A stretch of 64,000 nucleotides of DNA from Plantactinospora mayteni (GTDB lineage Bacteria; Actinomycetota; Actinomycetes; Mycobacteriales; Micromonosporaceae): the NCBI RefSeq assembly GCF_016862935.1, contig NZ_BONX01000036.1:62001-126000 (forward strand), read 5' to 3'. The notes beneath the pieces are model-generated. The model had not been told where the DNA came from and ran no database searches. It saw only the letters and a program-made list of their open reading frames with translations. Position numbers and translations under genes: made by a program. Below are positions 35,570 to 44,570 of the stretch, piece by piece (the stretch's first letter is position 1; each line of letters starts with the position of its first letter).

Positions 35570-36721
35570 TCATCTGCCGCTCGAACGTTGGCTGTCGTCC
35601 CGGTCTCGGGCGCATCTGCTCCGGATCTCCTTGATACTGACCACGTCGCCGCTGACCGCGTCGGTGGCGCGCCAGAAACTGAGCCCGTCGGTGGAGATCT
35701 TCGACTCCGGCGCGTCGTGTCCGAGGATCTGCAGCTTGACGGCGCGTCCCGCTGCGGACAACGTCGAGTGGATCTGCCCGTTGCAGCGGACCCGGCCGTC
35801 AGCGAGTAGTTCACCGTGATGAGCGACGCCACGATAGTCGCCGTGGAGGGCGGATCCTGGCCGGAGCCGCCCGGCGGCGATCATGTCGGTCACCTTGATC
35901 AGTCGTTCCGGCGGAGTCACTGCCGGCCGGGTCCGGCGACCGGCGGTGGCGGGCCTCTGGTCACTCGGCGAGACGGACGGTGTGGTGATCGAGAGGTGCG
36001 GCGCCGGGTGAACCGCGGCGCCGGAGGGTAGAACAGGCTGGCCGGTGGGTATCGGAAAGTCGAACGTGGCGCGGGCTCGGATCAGACTCGTGCGGACCTC
36101 GTCGGCGGTCAGCCGGGGTAGGCGCCGGTCGAGTAGTGCGACAAGCTCGGCCGGCGGCTCAGTCCCACTGAACATGCTGGTCAGCTCGACGTTGACCTGG
36201 CGGTCGACGAAGAAGCCCTTCCAGAGATCGTCGATCCGGTTGTCACGCATATTGTCCTTGGTCAACAGGCTGAGTAGTTCCACGGCCTGCTCGGTATCGT
36301 CGATGCGAACGGTCCGGAACAGTTTCTGCTCGATGGGCACGGGCGCGTGCGCGTTGTAGATCCGCCACTGCATGCCGTCGGTGAGTGCGACCCATTCGAC
36401 CCCGGCGGCCGTCGCGTACGCGATCGTCTGGTTGGCCCAGCGCGGCACATCCAGGTTCTCACCCAAGCCCTTTGCCTCGATGAACAACTTCGGCGTGCGC
36501 AGCAACAGCAGGGCGTAGTCGACCGGGTTGTCGGTGCCTTTGCGCCGGTATTCGTGGGAGACCTCGTCGGGATCTCGCAGATCCCAGCCGAGCGCTTCGA
36601 TGATCGGGCTGATCAGGCTCGCCTTGGTGTTCTGCTCGCCGAGCCGGTGCGGATTCCGCTGGAAACGCTCCAGCCGCTCGGCGCACTGCTTGACGACATC
36701 TCGCAGGTCGAGCACCTTCAC
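35570..36721 (-). CDS. HsdR_N-type nuclease fused to RAMA modified-DNA reader
   Basis: The protein joins a nuclease like the N-terminus of type I HsdR to a RAMA domain (restriction enzyme adenine methylase associated). The first 180 residues show the PD-(D/E)XK pattern: NPVDYALLL with Asp68 and LFIEAKG with Glu82 and Lys84, followed by WVALTDGMQWRIYN. A Pro-rich linker (about 225-270) leads to the RAMA domain (about 272-365: VTDMIAAGRLRPGS, HHGELLADGRVRCNGQIHST, LSFWRATD). RAMA is thought to read modified bases. The SF2 helicase/translocase part of a true HsdR is absent. GTG 36721 overlaps the NERD gene's stop (GTGA), so the two are coupled. Confidence 0.82.
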   Translation of the reverse strand: MKVLDLRDVVKQCAERLERFQRNPHRLGEQNTKASLISPIIEALGWDLRDPDEVSHEYRRKGTDNPVDYALLLLRTPKLFIEAKGLGENLDVPRWANQTIAYATAAGVEWVALTDGMQWRIYNAHAPVPIEQKLFRTVRIDDTEQAVELLSLLTKDNMRDNRIDDLWKGFFVDRQVNVELTSMFSGTEPPAELVALLDRRLPRLTADEVRTSLIRARATFDFPIPTGQPVLPSGAAVHPAPHLSITTPSVSPSDQRPATAGRRTRPAVTPPERLIKVTDMIAAGRLRPGSALHGDYRGVAHHGELLADGRVRCNGQIHSTLSAAGRAVKLQILGHDAPESKISTDGLSFWRATDAVSGDVVSIKEIRSRCARDRDDSQRSSGR

Positions 36722-37566
36722 CCCCGTCTGTCACCTCGGCCGCCAGATCCGCCGCGCCGTCGTTCGTGGAACCGGTGGTCGCGGCGGATCAGCGCGACGA
36801 TTCTCTCGCATGACTGCGAGTCGAGGGAGACGGCGTACCGGTCGATCGCTTCGAGTAGATGTGTGGGATGGGTGCCGATGGCCCGCACCGTCGGGTTCTC
36901 ACACCGGCCGAGGGTCGCTCGCTCGTGCATGATCATGACGGCGGTGTGGATCGGCACGTGCAGATCGTTGCGGGCCAGCCATGCGGCGAGGTCGGCCGCG
37001 ACATCGTTGACCTGCCGTGCCCAGCTTCGCCCTCCACCGTCTACGGCCAGGCCTTTGTCGACGAGGTTGCCGTAGGAGTCGAACTTCTCGTACCACCAAT
37101 GTTCGCCCACGGCATGCAGCCGGACCCGGCGCCGTTTGACCTCGACCGCCCACACGCCACCGGGGCCGACCAACACATGGTCGGTCTCACCGCGACGGTT
37201 GCGATAGCCGCGAAGCATGACCCACGAGTCGTCCAGAACGGACAACCCGCGTTGCAGGGCTTCCTCGCCCGACACGCCGGCCGCCTGCTGCCGTGCCCGC
37301 CCATCGAGACGCTGCCGGCCCGCATCGGCTGCGGCCACGCCCTGCCAGGCCTGGCGGGTACGGGCCGACGCCTGCCGCTCCTCGGCCGTGGACACCTCGA
37401 GCAGCCGCCGCCACCACGACGTGCGGCGGCGGCTCGCGTCGAGATCCTGTCGGGCCCGCAGGTACGAGTCGTGCCAGGCGGCCACGGTTGTCTCGGCGTC
37501 CCGCAATTGGGCAACGGTCCGGCCCAACTGCTTGCCACCATGATCGGAGAGAACCAGAATCCGCAT
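36718..37566 (-). CDS. NERD-domain nuclease-related protein
   Basis: ATG 37566 (MRILVLSDHGGKQLGRT) follows GGAGG with six bases between. The open frame extends much further upstream, but that part belongs to a separate frameshifted gene. The 282-residue protein has an N-terminal coiled coil (about 15-95), then a NERD domain: GEEALQRGL at 100-108, GETDHVLVGPGGVWAVEVKRRR at 126-147 with Asp129, Glu142 and Lys144 as the likely nuclease residues. NERD is a predicted endonuclease fold often found with other DNA-processing domains. It is coupled to the RAMA-nuclease gene by a 4-bp overlap. Confidence 0.85.
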   Translation of the reverse strand: MRILVLSDHGGKQLGRTVAQLRDAETTVAAWHDSYLRARQDLDASRRRTSWWRRLLEVSTAEERQASARTRQAWQGVAAADAGRQRLDGRARQQAAGVSGEEALQRGLSVLDDSWVMLRGYRNRRGETDHVLVGPGGVWAVEVKRRRVRLHAVGEHWWYEKFDSYGNLVDKGLAVDGGGRSWARQVNDVAADLAAWLARNDLHVPIHTAVMIMHERATLGRCENPTVRAIGTHPTHLLEAIDRYAVSLDSQSCERIVALIRRDHRFHERRRGGSGGRGDRRG

Positions 37567-37679
37567 GGAAAGCCTCCTCAGTGAGGAACTCGCCACGCAT
37601 ATCACGAGAAGTAGCTGAGTGGCTACCATTGGCTTCGGGTCGGTCGGGCTCGGCCATGTGAAGCGGGTCAGCTTCGGGG

Positions 37680-39567
37680 TCAGCGGAAGCCCGAGGTGGG
37701 AAGGTGATCGCCGACGTAACCGATGCGGATGCGGCCGGTCCGGCCTCCGGTGTCGTCGTGGAAGTGGATCCGTGGACACGGCGTACCGCCCTGCTGGATC
37801 TTGATGTGGGCCTGCATGTAGGACCGACCTGACGCCTCCACCTGCACCGGCACCGCGAAGGTGCGCGCTTCCCGCAACCTCGGTTTGGTCGTGGTGGTTT
37901 CCGAACCCTTCAGTACAACCCACGTCGCCGGGACCGCGGCGCCGCCCGGCGGAGGCCCTTTGCACCAGGCTAGGAACGAATGGGGGCCAGGTGCCGGCCG
38001 ACCGCCCCTCCGCGTAGGCATTCAGTGCCGCGAGCGCCTGCCATATCTTGGTTGCCCACCGCTCCGCCTGCGGATGTACGTCGAGCCCGGCCGCCGCGTC
38101 CGAGGTGGCCCCGATGGACAGGAACGGCAACCGGGCCGCCAGTTCGAGCGTCTCGACCACGCTGCCGGGTAGAACTATCTGGCCGGGAGGCTCCTGGCTG
38201 GCGACGTGCACGTGATGGGCGGTCAGTTCTGATTCGAGCCAACGGATCCGGGCACGCAGCCGCTCGTTGTCCCGTTCCAGGTCGGTCAGCTCTATCTCGC
38301 CGAGCTCCCAGCCCAGCCGCAGGTCCTCGACCTCCCCGCGCACCTTCTGCTCCTCGGCGAGCTGAACGGTCAGGTCGTCGATCTCGGCGTACAGCATGGT
38401 GATCTCCGCGCTGGCCTCCGCGAGCTTCTCACCGGCCTCGGTGTTCACCCGCATCGAACGCAGCAGCAGGTCCTGCGGGGCGAGACGTTCCGCGGTCAGA
38501 GCCGCGACGCCGGCCGGCTCGTCGACCAGTACGATCGCGCTCGGATCGACGCCGGCCAGCGTGAGGGTGGCCCGCAGCAGCCGGTTCCCCTCGACGGTCT
38601 CGGTCGGCACCGGCGCCTCGGGAACGGTGACATTGCCGGTGAGGCCGGGAAGTACGGTCGGTTCACCGGGGGCCGGGAACAGCGCCGGATGCGTGGCCGG
38701 TGGCCGCCGATCCGGGTTGGTCCGCACCGCGGACCCCCGTGAGAGAGCGCGGCGGACCAAACTGTAGGACGGCGGCGGCGGGACAGGGTCAGGACCTGGT
38801 CGCGTACGGCGTTGGCCGACCGCTGTCCGAGCGCGCGCATGCTGGCCGCGGACAGGATGCGGTGCCGCCGCGGAAACGGCTCGTTCGGCGTCAGCCCCGG
38901 TAGATAGGTCCGCATCCCACCGCCGTACACCTGCAGGTGGGTGCCAACCCGACGCTTGAAGGCCGCCGCCGAGGCGACATTGTGCAAGCGCATCACCACG
39001 GCCACCCCGGTGACATCCCGGGCGAGCCGTCTGGCGAAACGCACCTGGTCCTCCGGTTGCTGTGGATCAGGACTGAAGACGATCACCGGAACGCGGCGAC
39101 CGGGGTCGAACAGCCATCCGCGGAGTTCATCGACGTGGCCCTCAGTGATGTCGAAAACCTCCGATGTCAACGGCAACGACGCGCCCGTGCCCTCGACCGC
39201 GGCGAGCAGATCACGGATCAGTCGCGGACTGCCGGGCCGCACGGATGCGGTCTCCGGAAGGCGGTGGTGCTCCAGGTCCAGCCACACCCATGGGCGTTGC
39301 GGCCATGGCGGTTCGTGTCGCCGGCTCGTCCGGCTCCGCGAACAGAGCGGTCTGTTCGGCATGAGGAGGCACCGCGACGCGCAGCGAGGTGGTCCACTGA
39401 CTGCCGTCGGCCAGCCGCCCCTCGAGGCGGAACACCGCCGCCTGCAACCGTCGACCGCTCGACCGGTCGGTGTACGACCCGATGCTGCCCCGCACCAGAC
39501 GGTGCGTGTCACCTGCCTCCGCCTCGGCGCCACCGCCGGTGAGCAGCTCTGCCGCGCTGACCGGCAC
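37680..39567 (-). pseudogene. Defence-island protein of unknown function, three frameshifts
   Basis: One protein can be followed across four frame segments. The N-terminus from GTG 39567 (MPVSAAELLTGGGAEAEAG) runs to about 39295. PWVWLDLEHHRLPETAS onward spans about 39300-38775. A segment with a strong coiled coil (EITMLYAEIDDLTVQLAEEQ) spans about 38770-37985. The C-terminal block (HSFLAWCKG ... PRIHFHDDTGGRTGRIRIGY) ends at 37680. The second and third shifts fall in a CCG repeat and a run of five C, both error-prone, so sequencing error is plausible. I cannot name the family. It begins only 12 bp beyond the tRNA-Met 3' end and would be the first gene of the island operon. Confidence 0.6.
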
Positions 39568-39578
39568 GTTCTTGCCGG

Positions 39579-39652
39579 TGGGGCGGGCGGGACTCGAACC
39601 CGCGACCGAGGGATTATGAGTCCCCTGCTCTAACCTGCTGAGCTACCGCCCC
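39579..39652 (-). tRNA. tRNA-Met (anticodon CAT)
   Basis: A full cloverleaf is visible on the minus strand. The seven-pair acceptor stem (GGGGCGG with CCGCCCC) is perfect, the D arm is GCTC/GAGC, and the anticodon loop CTCATAA gives CAT. The T arm is GCGGG-TTCGAGT-CCCGC, and the discriminator is A. CCA is not encoded. The elongator Met assignment is preferred, but tRNA-Ile with a modified CAT anticodon is not fully excluded. The defence operon starts 12 bp past its 3' end, as expected if this tRNA once served as an integration site. Confidence 0.92.
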
Positions 39653-39868
39653 CGAACGGGCGCCGGGATGGTAACCCGACACGACGTCGACCGGCCACCG
39701 ACATACGGCACCCACCAGTGATGATCGAGTTGACCGTACCCGGCCCACCGGATCGCTCCCCGGTTCGGCACCGCCCCCGGCGGTTCCGGCACGGCGAGGA
39801 TACCAACCGGCATCGACATCCAGGTGACGCCGAGCGGGCGGCCGGTCAGCGCCCGGCCCGGGTGACGG

Positions 39869-41287
39869 TCAGCCGTGCAAGAACCCGATGATCGCCCCGG
39901 CCGCCCGCCACCCGCTGGCCAGCGCTCCCTGCACCGACGGGCTCCCCCGATGGTCGCCGGCCACGAAGATCCCCTCCCTCGGCGCCACCGGCTTCCGGAG
40001 CCGCCCCTGCGGTGCCGGCGCGGCCGGCAACGCCTCCGGCACCCCGACGGTGGTCAGATGCTCCCAGTCGTCGACCGGACGGCCGTAGAGCCGGGCCAGC
40101 TCGGTCCGGACCACCGGCTCCGGCGGTACGAGCGGACCGGCCACCGAGGTCGCCACCAGGTGCCGCCCCGGCGGGGCGTACGTCGGCGCGGCGCGACTGA
40201 CCACCACCGTGTTCGCCACCAACTCCCGCCGGTCTCCGTCGAGCAGCAGGATCGGCTCGTCCAGCGGCGGCTCGGCCGTCGAGTGGTAGTAGGTGGTCAG
40301 GGCGTGCATGCGTACCCGGCCGAGGGGTGGCAGCAGGGCGGTCGCGGTCACCGGATCGGTGGCGACGAGTACGGCCCGGCAGCGCACCGCTCCGGCCGAG
40401 GTGTTCACCAGCCCGGGCCGCAGCGACGTGGCGGAGACACCGAGCGCGATCAGCGACTCCGGCAGCGGGGCGGCGAGGGCCTCCGGCAGGGCCGCGATCC
40501 CGGCGGCCGGCAGTCCGATCCGGCCGCGGGCGAACGATCGGACGATCATCGCGAGGACGTGGCTGGAGGTGCGCAGTTCCCGCTCGCCGAAGACCCCGGA
40601 GAGGAACGGCCGGAGGAGTTCCTCGACGATCCGGTCGGAGAGCCCGGCCCGGCGCAGCGCCGCCTCGGTGCTGGTCTCCGGCGCGGCCAGCAGCCGGTCG
40701 ACCGGGTAGCTCGCACACCGGGCCGCCAGCGCGGCCAGCCGGAGCCGGTCGCCGGCCCGCCCCACACTGCTGATCCGGCGTACCTCCGCCAGCCGCCCGC
40801 CGGTACCCCGGTCGCCGTCCTCGCCCGTCGAAGCGTTCCCGGACCCGCCGAGCCCGACAGCGCCGCTCCCAGACCCACCCATTCCGGCGGAGGCGTTCCC
40901 GAGCCGGCCCACCCCGGCCGCGTCGGCGAGGCCGGTCAGCACGGTCCGGGCCGCGCCGAACGGGTCCCGCAGCGGGTGGACCATCCGGTGCAGGGTGTCG
41001 CCCCGGCGGACCAGTACGCCCTGGGTGAAGTAGCCGAGTCCCAGCGAGGTCAGGTCCACCAGTGCCGACAACCGGGGGTAGCCGGTGTTCACCACCTGGA
41101 AACCGCGATCGATCAGATAGCCGTCCACCGCGTCGGTGCCGACCCGGCCACCGAGCCGCTCGGCGGCCTCGACCAGCAGCCAGGGGGTACCGGCCCGGTG
41201 CAGCCGGCGGGCGGCGGCCAACCCGGCCAGCCCACCGCCGACGATCACCACATCCGTCTCCGTCGGCAACTCGGACACGACCGTCAT
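39869..41287 (-). CDS. FAD-dependent amine-oxidase/phytoene-desaturase-like oxidoreductase
   Basis: The ATG at 41287 (MTVVSELPTETDVVIVGGG) overlaps the MMPL stop by 4 bp; longer frames upstream are artefacts. The 472-residue enzyme has the N-terminal dinucleotide-binding motif VVIVGGGLAGLAAARRL followed by LLVEAAERLGGRV. It has a low-complexity Gly/Ser insertion near 155-190 and the C-terminal FAD motif GIFVAGDHRGSPSVQGALASG. This is the fold of flavin amine oxidases and carotenoid desaturases. The substrate is unknown. Coupling to an MMPL transporter suggests a lipid or lipophilic metabolite. Confidence 0.88.
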   Translation of the reverse strand: MTVVSELPTETDVVIVGGGLAGLAAARRLHRAGTPWLLVEAAERLGGRVGTDAVDGYLIDRGFQVVNTGYPRLSALVDLTSLGLGYFTQGVLVRRGDTLHRMVHPLRDPFGAARTVLTGLADAAGVGRLGNASAGMGGSGSGAVGLGGSGNASTGEDGDRGTGGRLAEVRRISSVGRAGDRLRLAALAARCASYPVDRLLAAPETSTEAALRRAGLSDRIVEELLRPFLSGVFGERELRTSSHVLAMIVRSFARGRIGLPAAGIAALPEALAAPLPESLIALGVSATSLRPGLVNTSAGAVRCRAVLVATDPVTATALLPPLGRVRMHALTTYYHSTAEPPLDEPILLLDGDRRELVANTVVVSRAAPTYAPPGRHLVATSVAGPLVPPEPVVRTELARLYGRPVDDWEHLTTVGVPEALPAAPAPQGRLRKPVAPREGIFVAGDHRGSPSVQGALASGWRAAGAIIGFLHG

Positions 41288-43419
41288 TCCCCGTCGGGAT
41301 GGTTGGGGACCCGGGACAGCCGGGACGGCCACCAGACCGCCGGCCCGATGTCGTAGGTCAGCGCCGGCACCAGCAGCGAGCGTACGACGATGGTGTCCAG
41401 CAGCACGCCGAGCGCGACCGCCAACCCCAGCTCGATCAGGATCACCAGCGGCAGTACGGCCAGCGCCGAGAAGGTCGCCGCCAGCACGAACCCGGCCGAC
41501 GTGATCACCCCACCGGTGACCACCAGCCCGCGCAGCACCCCGGACCGGGTACCCCGACGCACCGACTCCTCGCGGACCCGGCTCATCAGGAAGATGTTGT
41601 AGTCGATGCCGAGCGCCACCAGGAAGACGAACGCGAAGAGCGGAAAGGACGCGTCGACGCCGGGAAATCCGAAGGCGTACTGGAAGAGGAACGCGCAGAG
41701 CCCGAGGGTGGCCAGGAACGACAGCACCACCGTGAGGATCAGCAGGATCGGCGCGAGCAGGGCCCGGAGCAACAGGGCCAGGATCACCGCGATCACCCCG
41801 AGCACCACCGGGATGATCACGTTCCGGTCCCGGGTGGAGGCGTCCGCGGTGTCCACGCTGATCGCGGTGAACCCGCCCACCACCGCGTCCGCCTCCGGCA
41901 CCGCGTGTACGGCGACGCGCAGCTCGCGTACCGTCTGCTCCGCCTCGGCGCTGTCGGCCGGCGGCCGCAGGGTGGCCTGGAGCTGGACGCGTCCGTCCAC
42001 CACCTTCGGCGGGCCGCCGGACGCGCCCGGCGCACCCGGCCCGGCTTCCGAACCGGTCGCGTTCGGGTCGTCCACCGGGACGGTACGCACCTCGGCCACC
42101 CCGGGTACGGCCCGGGCCGCCGCCGCCACCCGGTCGGCCGCGCCGGCCAGCGTGAAGATGGTCGCCGGACTGCCCAGCCCGCCGGGATAGTGCCGGTCGA
42201 TCACCTCCTGGGCGATCACCGAGTCGGTCCGGTTGGTGAACAGCTCGGTCTGGCTGAGCCGGGTGGCGCCGAGCTGGGTCAGGCCGAAGCCGAGCGCGAC
42301 CAGGACCAGGGTGGTGACCACCCAGACGAGCCGGGCCCGCCGGGCGATGAAGTGCGCCACCGGTTTCCACAGCCCGCCGACCGTTGCGGCGTGCTCGACG
42401 TACGGCGACCGGGGCCAGAACGCCCACCGCCCACCGATCAGCAGCAGCGCCGGCAGGAAGGTCAGCATCACCACCAGGGTGGCGCCGATGCCGACCGCCG
42501 CGACCGGCCCGAGGGCCTGGTTGGAGCTGAGGCTGGAGAGCAGCAGGCAGAGCAGCCCGGCGATGACCGTACCGCCGGAGGCGAAGATGGCCGGGGCGGC
42601 GCCCCGCCAGGCGGTGAGCATCGCCGTGACGGTGTCGTGGTGGCGCAACAGTTCCTCGCGGTAGCGGGCGATCAGCAGCAGGGCGTAGTCGGTGCCGGCC
42701 CCGAAGACCAGCACGGTGAGGATGCCCTGGGCCTGCCCGTTCAACGTGATCACGTCGTTCTTGGCCAGGAAGTAGACGGCCAGGGCGGCGAGCGCGTACG
42801 ACAGGCCGGCGGCCAGCAGCGGGATGATCCAGAGTACCGGGCTGCGGTAGACGATGAGCAGGATGACGAGTACCACGGCGAGGGTGACCAGCAGCAGCGG
42901 CCCGTCGATCGACGAGAAGACCTCGATCAGGTCGCCGAGCAGCCCGGCCGGACCGCCGACCACGACGACCTGGCCGGCGTCGCTGCCGTGCCCGGCGATC
43001 TGGCGCAGGTCGCGGACCACCTCGCGGGTCCGGTCGCCCTCGGCGTTGTCCACCGGCACGATCACCTGGAGCGCCTTGCCGTCGGCGCTGGGTATCGGCG
43101 GCGGCAGCGGCGCGACCACCCCCGGTACGGTGGCGAACCGGGCCGCGTCGGCGCTCGCCCGCTCGCGGTCGGCGTCGGTGACACCACTGTCCCGGGCGTA
43201 GACGACCAGCGCCGGCAGGGTCTGCCGCTCGACGAATCCGGCGGCGAGCCGCTCTCCCCGGGTGGCCTCGGCATCCGCCGGCAGGAACGCCGCGTTGTCG
43301 TTGGTGGCGACCTCGCTGAGCCGGCCCGGGTACGGCGTCGACAGCGCGCCCACCGCCAGCCAGCCGACCACCAGCAGGGCGGCCAACAGCATGGTGGCGC
43401 GGCGCCGCGTTCCAGCCAT
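41284..43419 (-). CDS. MMPL-family RND transporter
   Basis: This is a 711-residue inner-membrane exporter of the MMPL (RND) type. There is one N-terminal transmembrane helix (TMLLAALLVVGWLAVGALS), an extracytoplasmic domain to about 165, and a block of five helices (about 170-330, containing VFGAGTDYALLLIARYREEL). A second N-terminal-like helix near 385 precedes another periplasmic domain, and a second helix block (565-690) contains FLVALGIDYNIFLMSRVREE. The GxxxDY motifs in both halves are the proton-relay signature. It is co-translated with the FAD oxidoreductase, so the pair may make and export one compound. Confidence 0.92.
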   Translation of the reverse strand: MAGTRRRATMLLAALLVVGWLAVGALSTPYPGRLSEVATNDNAAFLPADAEATRGERLAAGFVERQTLPALVVYARDSGVTDADRERASADAARFATVPGVVAPLPPPIPSADGKALQVIVPVDNAEGDRTREVVRDLRQIAGHGSDAGQVVVVGGPAGLLGDLIEVFSSIDGPLLLVTLAVVLVILLIVYRSPVLWIIPLLAAGLSYALAALAVYFLAKNDVITLNGQAQGILTVLVFGAGTDYALLLIARYREELLRHHDTVTAMLTAWRGAAPAIFASGGTVIAGLLCLLLSSLSSNQALGPVAAVGIGATLVVMLTFLPALLLIGGRWAFWPRSPYVEHAATVGGLWKPVAHFIARRARLVWVVTTLVLVALGFGLTQLGATRLSQTELFTNRTDSVIAQEVIDRHYPGGLGSPATIFTLAGAADRVAAAARAVPGVAEVRTVPVDDPNATGSEAGPGAPGASGGPPKVVDGRVQLQATLRPPADSAEAEQTVRELRVAVHAVPEADAVVGGFTAISVDTADASTRDRNVIIPVVLGVIAVILALLLRALLAPILLILTVVLSFLATLGLCAFLFQYAFGFPGVDASFPLFAFVFLVALGIDYNIFLMSRVREESVRRGTRSGVLRGLVVTGGVITSAGFVLAATFSALAVLPLVILIELGLAVALGVLLDTIVVRSLLVPALTYDIGPAVWWPSRLSRVPNHPDGE

Positions 43420-43676
43420 CTCCCACCCATCCGTTCCGTGCCGGCCACCTGGGGAGCCCGCCGCCGGGGCACCCTGGCCACGTCCGCACCGCCCGGCCGG
43501 CGCACGGCCGGTGCGGGGCGCGCGGTGCGTCCCGGGCAGTCGACCGTCGTGGTCGTGCTGTCCGGCCCGGCTGGTGTTCCGGTTCTCCCGGCCCGCCCGG
43601 AGTCGGCCCGAGCGACCGCTGCCGTGGGCTGGCGGGTGCCGAGGCCGGAGGCCGGACGGACCCCAGATATGACGAT

Positions 43677-43699
43677 GCCCGTCGGCGGGGCCGACGGGC
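43677..43699 (-). terminator. Hairpin after tRNA-Asn
   Basis: A perfect 9-bp stem GCCCGTCGG/CCGACGGGC with a CGGGG loop begins 15 bp past the tRNA 3' end. There is no T-tract. Confidence 0.55.
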
Positions 43700-43714
43700 G
43701 GGATGTTGGGAAAG

Positions 43715-43787
43715 CTCCCCCGTTTGGACTCGAACCAAAAACCTGCCGGTTAACAGCCGGCTGCTCTGCCAATTGAGCTACGGGGGA
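43715..43787 (-). tRNA. tRNA-Asn (anticodon GTT)
   Basis: The minus-strand cloverleaf has acceptor TCCCCCG/CGGGGGA, D stem GCTC/GAGC, anticodon loop with GTT (CTGTTAA), T loop TTCGAGT and discriminator G. CCA is not encoded. Confidence 0.95.
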
Positions 43788-44044
43788 TCGCCTGCCCGGC
43801 ACTGGATCTCTCCGGGGCGGTGCGACGGGACAAGAGTACAGGACAGGTGGGGGTGCGGGGCTACCGGGTTATCGCCGGACGAGGCAGGGAAGATATCTGG
43901 ACAAAACGGCATGGGGGCCACAAGCAGGCATGACATCGGAGGAGGATGGGTACGGACCTGGGGACAGATGACGCAGGCGCGACACGGTCGCCCACCGGCG
44001 GTGCCGGGGGCGCTGACCGCGTCAGAACACGGAGAGGAGCCGTC

Positions 44045-44404
44045 ATGCGCGGAAAGCTGTGGTTCGTCGGCGGGCTGGCTGTGGGCTTCGTCCTGGGCGC
44101 CCGCGCGGGCCGGGAGAGGTACGAGGAGTTGGTTCTCAAGGGTCGCAAGGTCCTCGACCACCCGACGGTGCAGGAGGCGGCCGGGGTGGCTCAGGCCCAG
44201 GCTTCCCGGCTGTACACCGAGGGCAGGGACCGACTCAGCCACACCCGGCTGGGCGAGAGGTTCGCCCTGGGTAACGGCACCCCGGCCGACTCGGGCACCG
44301 GCGACGGCGGGCGCACGGACGCGACCGTCGGATCGGGTACGAAGTCCTCGACGACCGCCCCCGCCTCCCGGGCGGCGTCGGGAGCGAACGGCACCACGTT
44401 CTGA
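44045..44404 (+). CDS. Small YtxH-like membrane-anchored protein
   Basis: ATG 44045 follows GAGGAG with five bases between, so longer upstream frames are discarded. The 119-residue product begins with a short hydrophobic anchor (LWFVGGLAVGFVLGARAGR) ending in the Gly-Ala-Arg-Ala-Gly pattern of YtxH-type proteins. A basic helical stretch (EELVLKGRKVLDHPTVQEAAGVAQAQ) and a low-complexity Gly/Thr/Ser tail follow. The role is unknown. It stands alone and ends before a structured terminator shared with the convergent isomerase gene. Confidence 0.75.
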   Translation: MRGKLWFVGGLAVGFVLGARAGRERYEELVLKGRKVLDHPTVQEAAGVAQAQASRLYTEGRDRLSHTRLGERFALGNGTPADSGTGDGGRTDATVGSGTKSSTTAPASRAASGANGTTF

Positions 44405-44472
44405 GCAGCGGGGCGACTCGCTACTGACCAGCCGCACGACACGTTCCGAGCAGGTGTGCCACCCCGCGTGAC

Positions 44473-44512
44473 CGGTGCGGGGCCGACCCGGGATCGGGCC
44501 GGTCCCGCACCG
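44473..44512. terminator. Bidirectional terminator between convergent genes
   Basis: CGGTGCGGG (44473-44481) pairs perfectly with CCCGCACCG (44504-44512), and the enclosed 22 bases can pair further (CCGA with TCGG). It lies between the stops at 44404 (+) and 44571 (-). Confidence 0.55.
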
Positions 44513-44570
44513 TGCGCGATCGCACCGGGCGGCTACGCCACGGTCACTCCGTGCCGTCGGCGGTGTCGTC

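Noticed and set aside
36718-38760. A 680-codon frame joining a coiled-coil protein to the NERD protein
   Set aside because: The NERD part has its own GGAGG site and ATG at 37566. The upstream part matches the middle of the separate frameshifted gene, whose C-terminus is in another frame.
39869-43738. A 1289-codon minus-strand frame that seems to fuse a large protein to the FAD oxidoreductase
   Set aside because: The N-terminal two thirds is the wrong frame of the MMPL transporter gene. The oxidoreductase has its own ATG at 41287 overlapping the MMPL stop.
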